The translations under genes and the position numbers were made by a program. Source: Sulfolobales archaeon (GTDB lineage Archaea; Thermoproteota; Thermoprotei_A; Sulfolobales; AG1). Taken from it: a DNA stretch of 32,541 nucleotides. Below, piece by piece: positions 8,842-17,524 of the stretch; the first letter of the stretch is position 1; each line of letters opens with the position of its first letter. The notes below the pieces were generated by a model. It did not search any database. It saw only the letters and a list, made by a program, of their open reading frames with translations, and was not told where the DNA came from. Where the stretch lies: contig JAVZPJ010000008.1 in the NCBI GenBank assembly GCA_038881635.1, forward strand, positions 1 to 32,541, given 5' to 3'.

Positions 8842-9705
8842 TCACATAGTTCTAAAACTAGAACCCTCTCTCGTAGTCACTATAACCTGACCCTCGAATA
8901 TAACTATAGTATCCTCAGCCTGAGCAACCTGAGATCCTGGGATGTCTAGCAGTACCGGGTATCCGTGGAGGATTCTTCTACTGTAGAGCTCTCTCAGAAT
9001 ACCATCGGGATCCGGGTGAACATCTTTAATCCATCTTCCGCAGAATGGGAGTTTCGAGAATCTTCTCTCTACAATGCTTAGAATCTCTCTACTTCTCTCA
9101 TCAAGAGATCCTTTCAAGCTTCTGAGGCTGTATATGGTTACCACTTTCCTATCCTCGGAAACCATTCCAGAACCTGTTGTGAGAAAGGGTTCTATAGCGT
9201 ATGCACTTCCATTGGTAAACTTCCAGAAGACGAGAGGATCTGAGAAGTTGGGAACGTTATAACCTGCATGAAGATTATATCTCTCCATCTTATGTCCACT
9301 GAGATTCTTCACAACTTTAAATCCATGGCTTCTGGCTGTTGCTTCTATTATTCTTCCCACCTCTCTCGCAGGTACTCCTACTGATATTCTCTCTATAGCT
9401 CTTTCTAGAGTGTCTTCAACTGCTCTGACAAGTCTCTCGAATCTTCCATCTAGATCCACGCTTCTAGCCATGTCAGCTATGTAGCCGTCTACGTGAACTC
9501 CTAGATCTATTTTTACAACACCTGATTCAGGTATCTTCTTAGGATCTCTGATAACTGGTGTGTAGTGAGCTGCTTCATTAGCTATAGATATGTTGACGGG
9601 AAATGCTGGTCTTCCTCCAAGCTCTGTTATTCTGCTCTCGATCTTCTCAGCTATCTCATAGATCAATTTTCCCGGTCTTATCATTGAGATAGCTTCTCTC
9701 ATCAC
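8842..9705 (-). CDS. map: Methionine aminopeptidase, type II
   Basis: This enzyme removes initiator methionine from nascent proteins using two metal ions. Metal ligands are recognisable: IDLGVHVDGYIADMA (two Asp), the histidine in GHKMERYNLHAG, the glutamate in AIEPFLTTG, and the final glutamate in QAEDTIVI. The insertion between them marks type II. The usual start assigned here (GTG 9705) cuts off the conserved first helix. The frame continues upstream as EEEVKKYLKAGSIASSV, matching the normal Map N terminus, up to about 9759. No ATG, GTG or TTG exists there. A GGTG site at 9767-9770 lies 7 nt before codon TCG (9757-9759), exactly where a TTG start would be expected. It is divergent from the dipeptidase gene. 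Confidence 0.95.
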   Translation of the reverse strand: MMREAISMIRPGKLIYEIAEKIESRITELGGRPAFPVNISIANEAAHYTPVIRDPKKIPESGVVKIDLGVHVDGYIADMARSVDLDGRFERLVRAVEDTLERAIERISVGVPAREVGRIIEATARSHGFKVVKNLSGHKMERYNLHAGYNVPNFSDPLVFWKFTNGSAYAIEPFLTTGSGMVSEDRKVVTIYSLRSLKGSLDERSREILSIVERRFSKLPFCGRWIKDVHPDPDGILRELYSRRILHGYPVLLDIPGSQVAQAEDTIVIFEGQVIVTTREGSSFRTM

Positions 9706-9766
9706 ACTACTCGCTATGCTACCAGCTTTAAGGTATTTCTTAACCTCTTCCTCGCTCGAGTTAGAA

Positions 9767-9783
9767 CACCTTATACATATAAA
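9767..9783. promoter_or_regulatory. Divergent map/dipeptidase promoter and map ribosome-binding site
   Basis: The plus strand reads CATATAAAGG near 9776-9785, a TATA box about 50 nt before the dipeptidase TTG. The minus strand carries TTATATG over nearly the same bases, followed by the GGTG ribosome-binding site of map at 9767-9770. The two genes therefore share one AT-rich promoter core. The assignment rests on spacing. Confidence 0.4.
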
Positions 9784-9832
9784 GGAATAGAAGGATAAAT
9801 GCTTCTAAAAGAGAATCTATCTAGGGTCTTGA

Positions 9833-10885
9833 TTGAGAGATCCCGGGTATCCGATAGCAGATCTTCATGAAGACATAGCATATTTTCTTCAGAGAGGAGA
9901 TAGAGATCTCGTGAGAGATTTTGATAGAGACATACCTGGGAGGCATGGTGATATCCCAAAATACATGAGAGGTGGTGTGAAACTGATCTTCTCAGCCTTA
10001 TTTCCAGCTCTTGAAACATGGGATCCCAGGCTTGGAGAGATCTCTGGAAAACTCTATGGGGAGAGAGCTTCTCCCAGGTCTAATATTTTCACAGGATTAG
10101 ATAATCTGTTTGAACAGCTGAAGATATACTACAGGCTTTCGGAGGAGTATAGAAGATATATTGAGATAGTGTATGAGGGTAGAGATCTAGAGTTCTTTGA
10201 TAGGGATGATAAGATCAGATTTCTAATATCTCTCGAGGGAGCAGATCCTCTGGCAAATCCGGATGATCTAGAGATAGTATTCAGATTAGGAGTGAGAGCT
10301 CTCGGGATCACATGGAACTACGATAACAAGTATGGAGCATCATGCACTTCTAATAAGGATTACGGACTTACAGAAGCTGGAGAAAGACTTGTCTCTCTAG
10401 CGAACAAGCTCGGAGTTGTCATAGATGTATCTCATTCGAGTAGGAGAACAGCTTTAGATGTTCTGAGCATATCTAAGCAGCCTGTGATAGCTTCTCACTC
10501 TAATTATCATGGGCGGAAGCCTCATAGAAGGAATATAGATGATGAGATTATAGAGGGTATTAAGAGAAGTGGTGGTGTAATAGGTTTCACACTGATAAGA
10601 TCTACTATTGGTGGTAGTGAGAGTATAGATGATCTGATTCTCCATATTTTAGATGTGTGGCAGAGATTCGGTTCAGATGTTATAGCTATAGGATCAGATC
10701 TCTTCGGTATAGAAACAACCCCTGAAGGTATTAGAGATGCGGGAGATCTAAGAGTTATAATAGATAAGCTTGCCGAGAAAGGTTTTGGTGATAATGATCT
10801 TAGGAAGATCTCGCATGAGAATGTTCTAAGAATCCTCAGAAGCGTATCAAGCAGATGGAGTATGAAGAGCTCAGCTTCAACCTAG
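9833..10885 (+). CDS. Membrane dipeptidase-like metallopeptidase (M19)
   Basis: An amidohydrolase-fold dipeptidase of the renal dipeptidase family M19 (350 residues), which hydrolyses dipeptides using two zinc ions. The metal ligands are all present: H12 and D14 in DLHED, E135 in SLEG, H201 in DVSHSS, H222 in ASHSN and D289 in GSDLFG. The start is TTG 9833 with a weak AGGGT element upstream. There is no signal peptide, so it probably acts in the cytosol. It is monocistronic as far as can be seen and divergent from map. A role in peptide turnover is inferred from family and neighbour. Confidence 0.92.
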   Translation: MRDPGYPIADLHEDIAYFLQRGDRDLVRDFDRDIPGRHGDIPKYMRGGVKLIFSALFPALETWDPRLGEISGKLYGERASPRSNIFTGLDNLFEQLKIYYRLSEEYRRYIEIVYEGRDLEFFDRDDKIRFLISLEGADPLANPDDLEIVFRLGVRALGITWNYDNKYGASCTSNKDYGLTEAGERLVSLANKLGVVIDVSHSSRRTALDVLSISKQPVIASHSNYHGRKPHRRNIDDEIIEGIKRSGGVIGFTLIRSTIGGSESIDDLILHILDVWQRFGSDVIAIGSDLFGIETTPEGIRDAGDLRVIIDKLAEKGFGDNDLRKISHENVLRILRSVSSRWSMKSSAST

Positions 10886-11133
10886 ATCTATAGGTTAGCT
10901 TCCCCGGTTAATCATATATCATAGCTTTCAGGATCGCTTGCTCTAGAGAGTAATGTGAAGAATTATAAGATCCTGTAAAGAGATGAGGCATTTCTTAGAT
11001 GGTTAAAACATTATGAAGAACAGGAGCACCAATGCCAGCAAGTTTTTGCTCTCATGATCTCTCTTTTCGTATAATAGGTTGTCCATAGTATTAGTAGTGG
11101 GATGGTATTAGAGATAGAGATCTGGTGTTTTAA

Positions 11134-12081
11134 TTGCGTGAGGTTGGTTATGAAGAGTATCTAGGGTACATCTCTAAGCATAGCTCTGTGGTTGTAGATG
11201 ATCAGGAGATTATGCTAAGACCTATCACTGTTAAGAGGTTTAAGCCTTCTGAGAAGGAGCTTACAGATATTTCTACAACTGTGTGGAGCTTTCCCTCTAG
11301 AGGTTCTTGGGCTACTCATAGAGGTGATTATAGGGGTAACTGGGCTCCTCAAATACCTAGAGCTCTTATAGAGATGTATACAAGACCTGGAGAAATTGTT
11401 TTAGATCCTATGATAGGTTCCGGAACCACATGTGTTGAAGCTAGGATTCTCGGGAGGAATTGTATTGGGGTGGATATAAGCTATGATGCTGTGATCCTGT
11501 CACTTCACAGACTCTACTGGTTGGAGGAGAGTGCTAGGAGGTGGGAGGGTTCGGAAGAACCTGAGGAGGTGGAGAATATTAAGAAGACTTGGTCCAGGAT
11601 CTATCATGGTGATGCTAGAAACCTTTCTCTTCTAGAAGATGATTCAATAGACCTGATATTAATGCATCCTCCATACTGGAATATTATTAGGTATACTTCT
11701 AAAAACGAGGTTGAAGGAGATCTATCGAGATCTAGATCTTTAGAAAACTATCTAGAACTTATGAGTGAGATCGCTAGAGAACTCTATAGAAGATTGAAGA
11801 GAGGAGGCTATCTAGGAGTTCTCATAGGAGATACAAGGATTCGAGAGCACTATGTACCTGTATCTCACTATGTGCTTCAAGTATTTCTAAGAGCAGGATT
11901 CCTGCTGAAGGAGGAGGTGATAAAGATACAGCATAAGATGAAAACAACGAGAGAGGTGTGGAGTAGATTGAAAGATAGAAGATTTCTTCTCATATATCAT
12001 GAGAAACTCTTTATACTCAGAAAACCGCTTGAAGAAGAGGATGTTAAAAGACATAGGTATAGTGGAAGGATCTCATTCTAG
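11134..12081 (+). CDS. DNA methyltransferase (N4/N6 amino-type), orphan
   Basis: A 315-residue SAM-dependent DNA amino-methylase. The SAM-binding motif I is DPMIGSGTT at about residue 89, followed by GRNCIGVDIS. The catalytic motif IV appears later as HPPYWN near residue 184, with His in place of the usual Asp, Asn or Ser. Motif I before motif IV is the reverse of the common beta-class order, while the sequence around motif I resembles the C-terminal half of beta enzymes. No restriction endonuclease, specificity subunit or Vsr gene lies nearby, so it is an orphan or housekeeping methylase. The TTG start is fixed by GGTG at 11124-11127, 6 nt upstream. RNA methylation cannot be excluded, but no THUMP domain is present. 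Confidence 0.8.
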   Translation: MREVGYEEYLGYISKHSSVVVDDQEIMLRPITVKRFKPSEKELTDISTTVWSFPSRGSWATHRGDYRGNWAPQIPRALIEMYTRPGEIVLDPMIGSGTTCVEARILGRNCIGVDISYDAVILSLHRLYWLEESARRWEGSEEPEEVENIKKTWSRIYHGDARNLSLLEDDSIDLILMHPPYWNIIRYTSKNEVEGDLSRSRSLENYLELMSEIARELYRRLKRGGYLGVLIGDTRIREHYVPVSHYVLQVFLRAGFLLKEEVIKIQHKMKTTREVWSRLKDRRFLLIYHEKLFILRKPLEEEDVKRHRYSGRISF

Positions 12082-12197
12082 GATTATCATTACTCATAGA
12101 GATCTCATTATTTTGCCAGCGATGAAAACCAGTCTAGGATCTTATGTGAGTTGATTTGTTTTTCTAAAACAAGGATATATATGGGAGTGTTCCGGGT

Positions 12198-13040
12198 TTG
12201 AAAGCCGGTATATATTTTAAGAAGGGTGTTGGTGTTGCCAGGGATCTAAGTATTAAAATTGCTGAGATGATCTCTTCGAGAGGTTGGGATGTATTCTTTG
12301 ATAGCGAGTTTGCTGGTGAGATTGACATGAGCAGGTTCAAGATCTCTGATCTGAGGGATTTAGATCTGGATTTCATCGTTGTCGTCGGAGGTGATGGAAC
12401 TCTTATAAAGCTTCTCCACAAGCTTGGAGAGAGATCTATACCTATAATGACTGTTAGAATGGGGAGGAGAGGAGTTTTACTCGATGTATCTCCTATAGAG
12501 GTCGAGTCCAGACTAGAGGATCTTTTTAACGGGAGGTATGTTATAAGAAGTTATGAGAGGATCTATGCTGAGATCGAGGATAGAAGTATAAGAACACCAC
12601 CTGCTATAAATGAGATTCTAGTCACACCATCTGTAGAATACATAAGATCCAGAGTTTTAAGATGCACCGTTTATAAGGATGATGCTCTCATATACTCTCT
12701 CGAGGGAGATGGTGTCATAGTTTCAACATCTATAGGATCTACAGCATATTCTCTAGCAGCCGGAGGTCCTCTAGTAGATCACTCACTACCTGTTATGGTG
12801 ATCACACCTCTGCTACCTATAAATCTATGGGTTAGACCTGTTGTTCTACCTATAGATAGTATTGTTAGAATCATGGTTAGAAAGGATTCTATTCCCGCCG
12901 AGATCGTTATAGATGGTAGTGTGAAGATCCCTATTGCTCCGGGAGAGTCTGTGAAGATATCCAAATATCCTCATCCTGTGAGGATTATAAGATTTCACAG
13001 AGATGAGAGTATATATGAGAAGATTTTTGAGAGGAGATAG
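12198..13040 (+). CDS. nadK: NAD kinase
   Basis: This enzyme phosphorylates NAD to NADP. The diagnostic GGDGT is at residues 64-68, and the substrate-binding run EGDGVIVSTSIGSTAYSLAA lies near residues 170-189, followed by the usual ITPLLP segment. The 280-residue length is typical. The start is TTG 12198, with CGGGT just upstream and a TATA-like ATATATAT near 12174-12181. It ends 2 nt before the Nob1 gene, so the two form an operon. A second, distantly related NAD-kinase-like gene (COG3199) lies 1.3 kb away on the other strand. Confidence 0.95.
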   Translation: MKAGIYFKKGVGVARDLSIKIAEMISSRGWDVFFDSEFAGEIDMSRFKISDLRDLDLDFIVVVGGDGTLIKLLHKLGERSIPIMTVRMGRRGVLLDVSPIEVESRLEDLFNGRYVIRSYERIYAEIEDRSIRTPPAINEILVTPSVEYIRSRVLRCTVYKDDALIYSLEGDGVIVSTSIGSTAYSLAAGGPLVDHSLPVMVITPLLPINLWVRPVVLPIDSIVRIMVRKDSIPAEIVIDGSVKIPIAPGESVKISKYPHPVRIIRFHRDESIYEKIFERR

Positions 13041-13042
13041 AA

Positions 13043-13534
13043 GTGAAGAAAGCTATCGTTCTCGACACCGCAGGATTATTCATAGCTCAGGCTCTGAGCT
13101 CTTACGGCGAGCTATGGACTGTTCCAGAAGCTGTTGAAGAGGTTTTAGATGAGGATTCGAGGAGAGGTCTTGAAAACATGATTGAGGCTGGGAGGATCAG
13201 GATAGATTCTCCTCCGAGAAGCTCTATTGAGGAGGTTAGGAGGATTGCTGCGGAGAAGGATTTTGAGGAAGCTCTATCAGATGTAGATCTAAAGATTGTT
13301 GCTCTAGCATACGAGCTTAGAAGAAGCGGTTTCAAGCCTATAATATATTCTGATGATTCTTTTGTTCATAGACTTGCAAGAGCTATTGGTATAGAGTGCG
13401 TGAGTATTAAGAGAGTTGTTAGAGGAGGTGGGAGGATTAAGATCTATGTATGCGATGTATGCGGTTTTAAAACTTATAAGTACTCGGATAGATGTCCTGT
13501 GTGCGGATCTAGACTTAGGATCTCGTATAAGTAG
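13043..13534 (+). CDS. nob1: Nob1-like PIN endonuclease with zinc ribbon
   Basis: A ribosome-maturation nuclease that cuts the 3' end of 16S rRNA. Its PIN domain begins LDTAGLF (D8), with acidic residues in the VEEV helix, D80/D82 in SDVDLKIVALA and D104/D105 in YSDDS. A C-terminal zinc ribbon follows, with C137, C140, C151 and C154. The 163-residue domain order matches archaeal Nob1. The GTG start is preceded by GAGGAG, and the gene begins 2 nt after nadK. Its end converges on xpf with a 13-nt gap. Confidence 0.92.
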   Translation: MKKAIVLDTAGLFIAQALSSYGELWTVPEAVEEVLDEDSRRGLENMIEAGRIRIDSPPRSSIEEVRRIAAEKDFEEALSDVDLKIVALAYELRRSGFKPIIYSDDSFVHRLARAIGIECVSIKRVVRGGGRIKIYVCDVCGFKTYKYSDRCPVCGSRLRISYK

Positions 13535-13547
13535 GAGTTGCTCAGAG

Positions 13548-14222
13548 CTAGAACTCGCTCAAGAGATCTCTTCCAAGACTCTTCTTAGGATCGTAGAGAC
13601 TTCTTATAATCCATACAATCTCCTGAGCTTTTTCTTCTGAAAGACCTTCAACCCTGCTGAGCTCTGAAGCTGATGCGTTGAATATTCTCTGAACACTTCC
13701 AAATGTTGAGAGTAGCTTTACCGCTGTCTTAGGTCCTACATGGGGTAGGCATTGAACTATGTACTCCTGCCATTCTCTCAGCTCTAGATCCTCTGGTTTC
13801 CTACTCTTTCTAGGAATCATGCTCTTAAGTCTTCTACCTCTCATACTGGCTAGAGAGTAGATCATGTACGCAGTCTCCTCGGGATTGGAGGTGTATACAA
13901 CAGATATGTTCCCCTGCTGAAGAACTAGAGCTAGAGCTCCATACACAGCTTTCCATCTATCCGTGGTTTTTCTAATTCTCTCGGGAGAGCCTTCTACTAC
14001 GAGATATATCTTCTCGAATTCCTCAGCTCTTTTCATCTGATCGAATAGTCTTTTATCGAAAACACTTCTAACAAGATCCTCTACCTTCTTCCTCTCAACA
14101 GCACCTCCTTCGAATATGTAGTCTGCTGTCTCAAGCATTCTATACTCTATATAAGCTCCTAATCTAGCCAGGTTCTCAGGAACGCCAGAGCCTTTCTCTC
14201 TTTCATCAACTATGATTCTCAC
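13548..14222 (-). CDS. xpf: XPF/ERCC4-type structure-specific nuclease, crenarchaeal short form
   Basis: This nuclease cuts branched DNA such as flaps and forks during repair. The ERCC4 active site is present: D6 in VDERE, D34 in TADY, then VERKKVEDL with E43, R44, K45 and D49. Two helix-hairpin-helix units follow at about residues 159-201 (LPHVGPKTA and VEGLSEEKA). The 224-residue length without a helicase domain is the crenarchaeal form, which works with PCNA; I see no clear PIP box at the end. The start is GTG 14222. It lies 76 nt after the COG3199 gene on the same strand. Confidence 0.93.
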   Translation of the reverse strand: MRIIVDEREKGSGVPENLARLGAYIEYRMLETADYIFEGGAVERKKVEDLVRSVFDKRLFDQMKRAEEFEKIYLVVEGSPERIRKTTDRWKAVYGALALVLQQGNISVVYTSNPEETAYMIYSLASMRGRRLKSMIPRKSRKPEDLELREWQEYIVQCLPHVGPKTAVKLLSTFGSVQRIFNASASELSRVEGLSEEKAQEIVWIIRSLYDPKKSLGRDLLSEF

Positions 14223-14298
14223 TATAGAGCTTCTACCCCGCTCAGAAATGTGTTAGGGTTCTGAGGGATATATGCAATAGCTAGGTTAATCGCTGGTA

Positions 14299-15462
14299 TC
14301 ATGCTACATATCTTGCGGGGATCAGTCTTATGAGAAGTTCTTCTCTGTATCCTGTTAAAGCTCTTACATAGCCTGAGAGCATTCTATCAACTTCTTCATC
14401 TCCTGAGTCTATGTAGAGAACATTAGATCCTCCTAGCTTGCTCATGCTTACCACTGGTATAAGTCCTTCTCTTCCGCTTCTTCTAAAGATCTCTGATGAT
14501 ATCTGTTGATTCCCTCTTCCAATGAGAAATCTGGTTCCGGGAATTGGTGTGAGTATCACACGTATCCTATTATACTCTAGTGCGATTCTCTCTATATCTC
14601 TCCTCGAGAGATCTCTACCCACGATCTTCTTCCTATATATAGCGTCAACACCATAGGCTGTCTTATCTATTGAAAGATACTCGAATATCCTCTTAAGAGA
14701 TCCTCCTGGACCTACTATGTATAGAGATCCTGGATCGCTTTCAAATATCTCGTCCAGATATCTTGCAACACCTTCATAATCAAGATCCCAGTAGTATGAT
14801 ATGGGAGATTTTGAATCCTGTACAAGCTCTAGAGAGTAGGGAGTCATCATAAAACCCCAGTTCTTAAGCTCTATAAATCCTCTCCTAAGAGAATTCTCGT
14901 CAGCATCTACAACAGGTCTTCTGGAGAGAGGGATAGAACCCTCTATATATAGTGAGAGAACTCGAGCCGCTGTCTCGGGACTTCTAGCGAAAACACCGCT
15001 GTAGACCTTGACGCCTGCTGGAATTCCTAGAACAGGTTTCTCGAGATCTCCGGCTTCTCTCAGGGCTTGTAGAATATCTCTAGCTGTTCCATCTCCTCCT
15101 ACGAATAATATGAGGTCGCAATCTCTCGAGTGGTTTCTCACAAATTCTATGGTGTGATCTCTCGTGCTTAATCCATTTACATATCTGCTGTATAGTTTTA
15201 CGCATTCTATCTCTCTGAATAGATCCTTGTACTCGCGAACAATACTACAACCCATAGGATCTTCAGGTATTAAAATCCTGAGATCCTGGATCCTCTCTCT
15301 AGAGAGAGCTTCTAGAAATCTTCTCGCTCTATCGTAAGAACTCATCTTATATCCCTCGGATAGTATCTTGAGAACATCTATCTCATCACTACCTTTAAGA
15401 CCTGGTTCTCCGCCTAGACCTGCTATGGGATTTATTAGAAGACAGATCTTCTTAATGCTCAG
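14299..15462 (-). CDS. NAD-kinase-like protein (COG3199), probable CTG start
   Basis: A kinase-like protein of the diacylglycerol/NAD kinase superfamily, COG3199 branch. GGDGT lies in LILFVGGDGTARD, and GIPAGVKVYS follows. The first ATG (15345) would remove the conserved opening of the family. In frame upstream the sequence reads KKICLLINPIAGLGG, the expected glycine-rich NPIAG motif. That segment is preceded only by CTG (15460-15462) or ATT (15454-15456), with GGAGG about 10 nt before the CTG. The CTG begins 1 nt after the TAA of the PhoH-like gene, so translation is probably coupled. The substrate may be NAD, but COG3199 members are poorly characterised. Confidence 0.85.
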   Translation of the reverse strand: MSIKKICLLINPIAGLGGEPGLKGSDEIDVLKILSEGYKMSSYDRARRFLEALSRERIQDLRILIPEDPMGCSIVREYKDLFREIECVKLYSRYVNGLSTRDHTIEFVRNHSRDCDLILFVGGDGTARDILQALREAGDLEKPVLGIPAGVKVYSGVFARSPETAARVLSLYIEGSIPLSRRPVVDADENSLRRGFIELKNWGFMMTPYSLELVQDSKSPISYYWDLDYEGVARYLDEIFESDPGSLYIVGPGGSLKRIFEYLSIDKTAYGVDAIYRKKIVGRDLSRRDIERIALEYNRIRVILTPIPGTRFLIGRGNQQISSEIFRRSGREGLIPVVSMSKLGGSNVLYIDSGDEEVDRMLSGYVRALTGYREELLIRLIPARYVA

Positions 15463-15463
15463 G

Positions 15464-16609
15464 TTATTTCTTCCTCCTCTTCTCCTTCTCTTCTTTTCTC
15501 TCGATCTGTTCTACCACAACGCTTACTCCGAGAAGAGATTTGAAAAGACTGTCTATGTATCTTATATGAGATCCTTTCTGACCTATGAGAGCTCCTGCAG
15601 CATCTTTATCTACTGAGATCCTTAGATTAGGTCCTGCGAAATCTACTTCTTCAATATGCTTATAAACCCATGATACTGGGTGGAGAGCTCTAACCCATTC
15701 TTTGAAGTCTAGAGATAGTTCAAGTCCTCTCACGCGACCTCCAAGCTCCTTCTCTATAGCTTGGATCCTCTCTCCTCCTCTTCCTATGAGTCTTCCAGGT
15801 GTCTTGGTTATTATTAGGAAGTCTGGTACTGAATCTTTTGGTATTCCATGTTGATCTCTTAGACCTGCTAATTCTACTACCGTCACTATATCAGCATCCG
15901 GAGCATGTATTTTTATCAGGTCTAGCACTTTAAGCTCTGAATCTATCATTTTCCTGCTTCTGAGGTTTAGTTCTATTAATAATTTGAGACCTTTTCTAGC
16001 TCCTTGTCTCACAACATCTTTAATACCTAGATCTACTACTCTAGCTTTCTCTTCGCTCATGAGGATCTCTCTTACAATAGCTGATGAATCTTTCTCAACA
16101 CCTCTAAGCTTTTGAAACACAGGATCTCCTGCTATCACTAGCTTGCTGTTACTCCCAACTCTGATGAGAGTTTCTATAACACTCTCAGCGGGCATGTTCT
16201 GAACATCGTCTATGAATATGAGAGATCTATCGAAGGATCTGCCTTTCAAGTAGTGGAGGTCTATAAATACTATCTTCTCTCTCTCAATGAGATCTCTTAC
16301 GACATCTCTAGGAACATATTGACTAACAAGATCTATGAGATATTGTGATGCTATCTCTCTGAAAACTCCTCCTCCAATCTCACTGCTAAGACTACTTCCG
16401 CTGAGAATATTAATCAGAGGTCTTACTATGAGAAACTTATCGTAAGAGTTTGAAGAGATCTGATCTATTCCATAGAGTAGAGTTATAAGACTCTTACCAC
16501 TCCCAGTAGGTCCGAAAACTCCTACAACCTCTGCACTCGCATCTTTCAAAGCTTCTATAAGTCTACTCTGCCCATCGCTTAATGGTTTGATCTTCTCTAG
16601 ATAGCTCAT
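15464..16609 (-). CDS. PhoH-like ATPase with KH RNA-binding domains
   Basis: A 381-residue ATPase: Walker A is GPTGSGKS, Walker B is LIFIDDVQNMP, and a GDPVFQ sensor-like motif follows, all as in PhoH (COG1702). The C-terminal part holds two KH-type GxxG loops, IGRGGERI and IGQKGSHI, so it likely binds RNA. The tail is very basic and acidic (EKEKRRKK). The open frame reaches GTG 16663, but ATG 16609 is chosen. A TATA box (GCTATAAAGG, 16641-16650) lies 36 nt upstream, and GGAGTGGTG immediately precedes this ATG. It heads a unit with the COG3199 gene and possibly xpf. An RNA-processing role is inferred. Confidence 0.88.
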   Translation of the reverse strand: MSYLEKIKPLSDGQSRLIEALKDASAEVVGVFGPTGSGKSLITLLYGIDQISSNSYDKFLIVRPLINILSGSSLSSEIGGGVFREIASQYLIDLVSQYVPRDVVRDLIEREKIVFIDLHYLKGRSFDRSLIFIDDVQNMPAESVIETLIRVGSNSKLVIAGDPVFQKLRGVEKDSSAIVREILMSEEKARVVDLGIKDVVRQGARKGLKLLIELNLRSRKMIDSELKVLDLIKIHAPDADIVTVVELAGLRDQHGIPKDSVPDFLIITKTPGRLIGRGGERIQAIEKELGGRVRGLELSLDFKEWVRALHPVSWVYKHIEEVDFAGPNLRISVDKDAAGALIGQKGSHIRYIDSLFKSLLGVSVVVEQIERKEEKEKRRKK

Positions 16610-16838
16610 TACACCACTCCAAAATCTAATTGTATGAAAACCTTTATAGCTTCCGCCAGTCACTCTATCACTATTCTATCGATAAAACTTGAGAATTACC
16701 GTATCTTCAGAATAGCATGAGCTGAGGATCTTATTCAGAAACCTTTTGTATCGGATGAGCTATGAGGAATTACTGCTGGTATTGAAGGAGGGTAGAAAGA
16801 GGTGGACTGCCTCTAGAACTTCTAGAAGCATGGATCAG

Positions 16839-17507
16839 CTATGGGCATGAGCCACCTGTCAGCTCCTTGACACGTATTCTCAGTTCTAGCCTCTTAAGAA
16901 TTGTTAGATGCCTAGTTGATTTCGGTGGAAAAGGTTTCCTGCTTAGACCGGCTTTCACCACATCTTCCTTACCCAGAGGAGGGAGGATTAACGCTATCGC
17001 TGGAGTTCTGCTGAGCTCTAGATGGTTAATTCTTGAACGATATATAACTCGATCCACTTTGTACATGAAAGCTGGGTTTTTCTCTAGAAAAGCTATCTCT
17101 CTATAGATCTTCTGAGGATCTCCTGTATTGATAGAGATGATTAGAGTCCTACCTACTCTACTCATATTCATGTCATCTCCGCTTACCCCAGCTAATAGAT
17201 CTGATATGTTATGGCTATCCGCATCTAGACTCTTTTTTAATATATACACTCTAACCCAGCTGGCGATCCTCACCTCGTCTTCAGATAGATAGTCAACACC
17301 CACTACCGGTATTCTACAAGCGCCAATCCTCTTCAGAGCCTCATATCTATGAGTTCCATCGATTATAACTCCCGTCTTCTCATCAACTATTAGAGGTCTT
17401 CTTAAAACCCCTGTCCTGACGAGTGAGAGTCTTACCTGCTGGATCCTCTCGTATATGCTCTCTTCATGAGGCTTCAGATCCTCTGGATCTGCGTAGAAGA
17501 TCTTCAG
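16839..17507 (-). CDS. serK: ParB/sulfiredoxin-fold protein, probable free L-serine kinase (SerK)
   Basis: From usual starts only the last 154 residues would be called (GTG 17303), but the frame continues upstream into the catalytic ParB core. The upstream part reads LKIFYADPEDLKPHEES, then RRPLIVDEKTGVIIDGTHRY, then RIPVVGVDYLS. The motifs KPHE, IIDGTHRY (IVDGHHRW in Thermococcus SerK) and the late FPPKSTRHL (YSPKTTRHV there) follow the SerK pattern. SerK phosphorylates free L-serine to O-phosphoserine. One histidine of the HHR motif is Thr here. The candidate start is CTG 17505-17507, with AGTGGGA 6 nt before it; no ATG, GTG or TTG is in frame. About 222 residues results, near the size of SerK. 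It begins 17 nt after trpB2, implying a shared transcript. Confidence 0.75.
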   Translation of the reverse strand: MKIFYADPEDLKPHEESIYERIQQVRLSLVRTGVLRRPLIVDEKTGVIIDGTHRYEALKRIGACRIPVVGVDYLSEDEVRIASWVRVYILKKSLDADSHNISDLLAGVSGDDMNMSRVGRTLIISINTGDPQKIYREIAFLEKNPAFMYKVDRVIYRSRINHLELSRTPAIALILPPLGKEDVVKAGLSRKPFPPKSTRHLTILKRLELRIRVKELTGGSCP

Positions 17508-17524
17508 ACTAATCCCACTTTGAG

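Noticed and set aside
11027-11054. Short hairpin AGCAA-GTTT-TTGCT before the DNA methylase
   Set aside because: A 5-bp stem is expected by chance in AT-rich DNA.
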